From Hevea brasiliensis (Eukaryota > Streptophyta > Magnoliopsida > Malpighiales > Euphorbiaceae): a DNA stretch of 64,000 nt. The stretch lies in NCBI RefSeq assembly GCF_030052815.1, contig NC_079505.1, positions 77,694,351-77,758,350 on the forward strand, given 5' to 3'. Within the stretch, counting starts at the first letter, position 1. Each line of letters begins with the position of its first letter. The position numbers and the translations under genes are program-made. The notes below the pieces were generated by a model that worked only from the letters and a program-made list of their open reading frames with translations, was not told where the DNA came from and searched no databases. Of this stretch, positions 59,501 to 64,000 are shown one piece after another.

Positions 59501-61757
59501 GCCTCTCAATTACGCTGATTACTTCTGTTGCCTGTAATTCCTCCTCTACTTCCTCTTCTATTACCCTGTTGTCCATTTGGATTACAGCTAATAAGAGCAC
59601 TACTGGCAGGTTGTGAAGATTGGGTACTTTCTGTACGAAGGACCCGTGTGAACGTTTCATGCAAAGAGGAAATCTCGGAACTGGAGAGAATTTGAGATTT
59701 AACAGTCTCATACTGTGAAGGAAGGCCTGCAAGAAAACTCATAACAGCTAATTGCTCTCGTTGGGCCTGCTGAACTTTCACATCAGGACTAAAAGGCAAT
59801 AATACATTAAGTTCCTCATATACTCGTTTAAAATCCATAAAATAAGCCGTGAGAGACTTATCATCTTTCTCAGCACGGTAGAATGCCTTACAAACATCAT
59901 AAATACGTGAGATATTCCCTTTATCAGAATACAAAAAATCTAAGTAATCTATCAATTCCTTAACAAATTCACAGTGATTAATTAAACTAATTACCTCACT
60001 GTGAATCGAGTTCCGAAGCTGCAAAAACAACAGAGCATCCTCTCTTAGCCAAGTTTGTCGTGTATCATCAGTAGGTGGATCTTTAGTAAGGTGATCATCC
60101 TTATCAATGCTACGCAAATAGACCCTAACAGTCTTACTCCACTCCAGATAATTCGAACCATTAAGTTTGTGTTCCGTGATCTTAGTCATCACTGGAATCA
60201 CATCAGAAATAATATTCTTATTGTCTGCCATTTGTTGAGACAAAGAAAACTAACCGAAACGCTAATCCAAAGTGTTCACGGCAGCAAAATAACCCAAAAT
60301 CACAAATCAAGAAAATACCGAAATAGGATCTGAGAGCCAAACCTAAGAAATCCTTTAATGGTGTACTGGATCAGGCAACAGCACACAGTGGTGGAATGAG
60401 GGGGTTGAGGCGACGCCGGCGATGTTGATCGGAGTCGAAACAGCCGGTCGGCGGCCAAGGTCTCTCCTGAGCTGGGTGGTGAGAACAAATAGTCACCCTA
60501 GATAGATGACCTGCTCTGATACCATGTAGAAAGAGATGATTCTCCTTAATTTCAATTAATCTGTACATGGGTATATATATATACAATTGATTCCTATAAT
60601 TGTGTTCTACTAATTAGGAAGAAATCCTAAATAAGAAATCCTAAATAGGAATACAGAATGCAGAATATGCAAAGAAATAATATAGTGATTGACTTTTCAT
60701 AACAAAGTTTATGCATACTGATACCATCTTGCCTGATATTTACCAGGTTTACTCAATTCGTGATGCTGCTGCAAATAATTTAAAGCGGCTCACTGAAGAG
60801 TTTGGTTCAGAGTGGGCAATGCAGCACGTAATTCCACAGGTTTGTTTTCTTATTCTTCTGGCTGGGAATTCTGCTTGTTGTGTATTTAACTATTCATTGC
60901 TCTTTTTTTACTTTTTTTTTTTTTTCTCTTTATGTAAGTTTAAACTTAGCTAATATTATATTTATGCCCAATTAAAGTACTTTGGATTTGATTTGTTTTG
61001 TGATGACATCTGTATCTACACCTAACTACCTGAGACTTTGGGTGTTTCACGTAAATATTTGGAGAAGTTAGGCCTGTGGCAAGGTTTCTACATGTAACTG
61101 GGTTGGTGGGGGGAGGGGGGAATAAAAAGGAGAGAGAAGGGGGGTGGGGGAGGGGGGGGGGTGGTTGCGGGTGTGTGGTGGGGAATGGTGGGTGGGTTTG
61201 TGGAGAGTGGGGGAGAGGATGGTGGGGGCTGAGAGACATGAGTGATGGTTTTTGTCGGAACAGTTCTTTTTCTATGCTGTCCGTTTTCTGTTTGGCCATT
61301 TTGTCATCATATCCTTTTGTAATGCTAGAAAGGTTTTCAATATGCTTCAGGTTTAGCTGTATTCCTCATTTTCAGTGATATTTTCCTTGCTTTGATATTT
61401 CTACCTGCCTATTTTGTTCTAAAGTTATAACTCATGCAGGTCTTGGAGATGAGTAACAATCCTCAGTATTTGTACCGAATGACTATTTTACGTGCTGTCT
61501 CACTCCTTGCATCTGTAATGGGCTCAGAAATTACATGTTCTAAACTGCTGCCACTGCTCATCATCGCATCAAAAGACAGGTACATGAATTTATGGAACTT
61601 GCTAACGTAGTGTAAAAATTTTTTATTGCAATATGGTGTTCTTTTCAATTTGAACTTGATTTCTTTCTGCAGGGTACCGAACATTAAGTTCAATGTGGCA
61701 AAGATTCTGATGTCCCTCATTCCCATAGTTGATCAATCTGTAAGTCTTTGTGTGTGT

Positions 61758-61790
<33 letters not shown>

Positions 61791-62008
61791 AAAAAGAAAA
61801 ACTCCATGTTAATGCTATTCAATTAACATTATTCCACTGGAAGATGACATTTTTTTTTTTACCCCTTTTCTAATTGTCCTTTTCATTGGCCACAAATTTG
61901 ATGTAATAGGTAGTGGAGAAGACCATCCGGCCCTGTTTGGTTGAACTGAGTGAGGATCCAGATGTTGATGTCCGGTTTTTTGCCAACCAAGCAATTCAGG
62001 CAATCTAG
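50563..62008 (+). CDS. PP2AA: PP2A scaffolding subunit A (PR65-like)
   Basis: Twelve coding exons: 50563-50955, 51545-51791, 52037-52149, 52351-52430, 52572-52713, 52799-52879, 54619-54723, 55248-55430, 60747-60839, 61440-61579, 61673-61739, 61910-62008. (Intron numbers in this report count the leader exon as exon 1, so intron 9 is 55431-60746.) Borders are GT..AG and phases agree, giving 580 residues. The protein is a chain of HEAT repeats: [109 protein letters not shown]. It is the scaffold on which the PP2A catalytic and B subunits assemble. Plant homologues are about 587 residues; here a TAG comes about seven residues early. Intron 9 contains a whole copia element. Confidence 0.94.
53003..53254. 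mobile_element. Fold-back MITE-like element in PP2A-A intron 7
   Basis: 252 bp whose ends are perfect inverted repeats for 22 bases: GCCTAACGGTCAATTTTGGC then CA at the left, and the exact complement at the right (53233-53254). The inversion continues imperfectly through most of the element (TTGGCCTATTTTCGCAAATT against AATTTGTGAAAATAGGCCAA). T-rich flanks hide any target duplication. Confidence 0.85.
53327..54111. mobile_element. Second MITE-like element in PP2A-A intron 7
   Basis: The left end GGGCTTGTTTAGTTGTAGAA and the reverse complement of the right end GGGGGGGTTTAGTAATGGAA are similar. The GGGxxTGTTTxG-type end recalls Harbinger/Tourist-like MITEs. The preceding bases are TTA, the usual Harbinger target, but TTA is not repeated at the right. 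The interior is AT-rich with stretches rich in TTTTCCA/TGGAAA. No coding capacity. Confidence 0.55.
55898..56077 (-). repeat. Copia 3' LTR (left), in PP2A-A intron
   Basis: 180 bp, TGTAGAAAGAGATG...CCATAACA on the plus strand, next to the polypurine tract. Confidence 0.93.
56444..58240 (-). pseudogene. Copia integrase end, RT and RNase H
   Basis: Two open blocks in the same frame. 58240-57149 holds the integrase C-terminus ([20 protein letters not shown]) and early RT ([40 protein letters not shown]). 57112-56444 holds YVDDIVITG (catalytic), [21 protein letters not shown] and an incomplete RNase H. They are separated by one TAG directly after SPRA, where a tryptophan is usual. RNase H after FSDATRLDL loses its frame, and 55898-56443 contains no usable frame. 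Confidence 0.9.
58241..59394 (-). pseudogene. Copia protease and integrase, broken
   Basis: 59394-58876 encodes the protease region ([18 protein letters not shown], active site DSG). 58812-58471 encodes the integrase HHCC end and core start ([37 protein letters not shown]). Stops separate the blocks, and 58241-58470 has lost the part of integrase containing the last catalytic glutamate in a readable frame. Confidence 0.88.
59395..60243 (-). pseudogene. Copia gag
   Basis: The main frame 60243-59506 (245 codons) starts [18 protein letters not shown] and contains the gag core ([36 protein letters not shown]). It ends in TGA at 59506, where the RG-rich stretch meets the zinc knuckle. The CCHC knuckle ([14 protein letters not shown], about 59430-59471) follows before a TAA. 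Gag and pol are therefore not in one frame. Confidence 0.88.
60513..60524 (-). other. Copia primer binding site
   Basis: Minus strand TGGTATCAGAGC, directly next to the 5' LTR at 60525, tRNA-Met type. Confidence 0.92.
60525..60704 (-). repeat. Copia 5' LTR (right), in PP2A-A intron
   Basis: 180 bp; same ends as the left LTR, TGTAGAAAGAGATG...TCATAACA. Confidence 0.93.
61100..61230 (+). repeat. G-rich tract in PP2A-A intron 10
   Basis: About 130 bp of runs of three to ten G separated by T or A (GGTGGGGGGAGGGGGG, AGGGGGGGGGGTGG, GGTGGGTGGG), on the coding strand. Many G-runs of three or more make G-quadruplex formation in DNA or pre-mRNA plausible. Confidence 0.8.
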
Positions 62009-62639
62009 CACTTCAGGCTAGACGCCTTTTATACACACGGCTGAACTTACAAATTATGAGTATGACCATTTTGCTGGAGGCGCCATATTTCTGTACATCA
62101 GGTTAGTTCCCTTTCCCTTAATACTTCCACTGTTCTAGGGCACTTTTTACACTTATGAGCCTGTGACTAAAATGTAACTGCCATTTTGGCTTTTAATTTT
62201 AAGTGCTTTTGCCAATAGTGTGCTTGATAAACCTGTCCATGTATTTTCCCCCCTATATTTTCTTTATTTAATTCCCATTATAAAAATAAAAAATGGCATT
62301 TTTTGTTTCAAGATTTCCATACTGCTTGGTTTCCTTCTGCAAGACTGGTTGGAGTCCTTAAAAGGGAGGTTCGGTGGATTTTTAGCCTCCCTGTAAATAA
62401 GGGAGCATGTCTTTCCAGATTTGGCTGGAATTTATGTATTTTATAATTGGGGATATATTGGGATTTGTGATCTATATTCTCGTGATGAAATGGATGATAG
62501 TGAAATGTATATCTATGGGGTGGAGTTCAATTGTTATGAGATAATAGATAAAACAAAAAAACTTCCACAATTCGATTTCAGATATTAGATTCTTTCTAAA
62601 CGGCGGTGCTTTATGTTCCTTTTATGCCTCTACGCTATT
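62009..62639. other. PP2A-A 3' UTR and flank
   Basis: Follows the TAG. No other gene. AT content rises after 62250, where transcription probably ends. Confidence 0.55.
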
Positions 62640-62930
62640 GTGAACATTTTTTTTTTTTGGGAGGAAAGACTTCCATCCATACTTGTTCTTGATCAGAGAC
62701 ATAAAAATAGTGAGCTAAAAGATGACTTTATTAGCATTCCTAGGCACAAAGATGAACTAAGGGCTTTAACATCATCAAACAGAAGATCCTGCTACACGTC
62801 TTGGCAAGAACCCCTTTTAAAGCATCGATGTTCGCCTTATTGGCACTCAAAAGCAAACTCACCAACTCCATAAGAGATCATCAATTCAACACCATATTTC
62901 AGAGAAAGGACCCAGCTGTCTATTGGGATG
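62640..62930 (-). pseudogene. LINE RNase H 3' end with A-tail
   Basis: On the minus strand, FVPRNANKV near 62745 resembles the end of the LINE RNase H domain. The stretch ends in a run of about 12 A (62648-62660, T on the plus strand) that may be the element's poly(A) tail. The 5' boundary and target duplication are not evident. Confidence 0.45.
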
Positions 62931-63954
62931 AGCAAAATTCAGTTAAATCAAAATAATCAATGGAATTAAATTGATTTAAAATAAAAATTTTTGATTCCTT
63001 CCATCATTGAGAAATTTTAAAAATTGATATTTTTGAAAAAACTAGATCAAACCAAACTTCTTCGAAACGGTGCATTTTGTAGGATTAGGGTTACTGATTC
63101 TTTATACTAGTCCATCTCTTCTCTCATCTTCCCTTCCCTCTTCTCTTGATTCGATGATTTCATCTCTTCTCTTATTTGCTTTTTCCTGTTGTGTCTCGAT
63201 TTCTTTCTTCAAAGACAAGTTTACCCATTATTGAGGCAGCAAATTCATAGTGTCCTGAGTGGAAAGGCAAGCGCATGGTGTTATTTTCTAACTACTATAA
63301 CGTGAAATTAGACATTTGAAAGGAAGTTGCAAAATATCAACTCCACCATTTCCCCTCTCATCTGAGATCGATAAGGTGGCTTTCTGAGTCATCCATTTGA
63401 CAGAAGGTAAAATAGGATTTTATAAAGTTTTATAAAGATTTTTCATAATTTTCAAGCCTTCATAAATTTTAATCATAAATTTTAATATTTGAGAGAGAGA
63501 GTTTTTTTAAAATATTTAGAGGTTTTAAAAAGAAAATCCTATAAAATTGGAAAATAAAAGTTTTTAAAAAATCTTGAAAAATTATATTTAAAAAACGTTC
63601 TATCCTTCCAAACACAAACTCAAGGTTTTCAAACCTTTAAAAACCTCACATTACTTCAAAAAAAAAAAAAATTCCACCCAAACAAATGATTATTTTTGGT
63701 TAGTTCCAAGTGCATATGGATGATAATCCAATAAATTCTATAGAAGCTTTTGCCTTTTCTTTTTCTTTTTAGTTTACATACTATTTTTTAAAATAAGAGT
63801 GAAAAAATGGAAACTTGAATTTGACTTTATTAAGTGAGTAATATATATGACTTTAAACTTAATCAAGTTAGCTAAACTATTATTTAATCTTTCTTATTTG
63901 GTACTTTTCTAAAATAAAATAATTTTTATTAAGTAGGTCTTTATTTTGGAATAC

Positions 63955-63985
<31 letters not shown>

Positions 63986-64000
63986 ATTCTTAGTCAACAA
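62931..64000. other. Intergenic DNA to window end
   Basis: GGATGAGCAAAATTCAGTT at 62927-62945 may be the eroded end of the hAT-like MITE family. 63060-63230 is CT-rich. The window closes with a (TA)n tract at about 63961-63984. No supported gene. Confidence 0.5.

Larger units (their letters stand above)
55898..60704 (-). mobile_element. Ty1/copia retrotransposon in PP2A-A intron 9
   Basis: 4807 bp, antisense to the host gene. LTRs are 55898-56077 and 60525-60704 (180 bp each, seven differences by my alignment). A perfect 5-bp target duplication AAGTT flanks it (55893-55897 and 60705-60709). The primer site abuts the right LTR, and a polypurine tract (TTGAGGGGGAG, 56078-56088) abuts the left LTR. 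Gag, protease, integrase, RT and RNase H are in order but broken by stops. Without it, intron 9 would be about 500 bp. Confidence 0.96.

Noticed and set aside
26287..62008. Functional gene cluster
   Set aside because: The four genes belong to unrelated processes, face different strands and are separated by large repeat-filled gaps. No reason to see a pathway cluster.

Overview
The window is nuclear DNA from a dicot plant. The evidence is AT-rich intergenic sequence, short introns with GT..AG borders, four recognisable plant genes (one for a plastid ribosomal protein), and dense Ty1/copia, Ty3/gypsy, TRIM, LINE and MITE-like elements. The species cannot be fixed from sequence alone. I saw no prokaryotic operon, CRISPR array or tRNA gene.

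Layout. 1-3973: 3' part of a decayed copia element (+), split by a gypsy-type solo LTR (1184-2928). 3974-6942: AT-rich DNA with a 0.6 kb direct duplication. 6943-15698: a complete-bordered but gutted gypsy element (-), of the same family as that solo LTR. 15699-21600: AT-rich repeats, including a 1.54 kb solo LTR (17712-19251) and a fold-back element. 21600-24080: a dead LINE (-) interrupted by a Cassandra-type TRIM (22239-23023) whose LTRs carry 5S-rRNA-like sequence. 26287-27853: IST1-like ESCRT-associated gene (+). 30571-35115: nearly intact copia element (-) between two members of a hAT-like MITE family. 41690-42330: PSRP-3, the plastid ribosomal protein (-). 45919-48399: an aluminium-activated malate transporter of the ALMT9-like group (+). 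50563-62008: PP2A scaffolding A subunit (+), with two MITE-like elements in intron 7, an antisense copia element filling intron 9 and a G-rich tract in intron 10. 62009-64000: 3' flank, a LINE 3' end and AT-rich DNA.

The four genes have unrelated roles (endosomal sorting, plastid translation, vacuolar anion transport, phosphatase scaffolding) and are not a functional cluster. The main story is nested transposition. Five insertions have perfect 5-bp target duplications that date them relative to their hosts: solo LTR into copia, gypsy, solo LTR into an older LTR, Cassandra into LINE, and copia into intergenic DNA. A sixth, copia into the PP2A-A intron, is equally clear.

I found no convincing new biological system. 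The items most worth a second look are the gypsy element whose gag-to-RT region is replaced by 3.3 kb of non-coding DNA, the Cassandra TRIM, the defective copia with almost identical LTRs, and the PP2A-A gene with an element-filled intron and a slightly shortened C-terminus.
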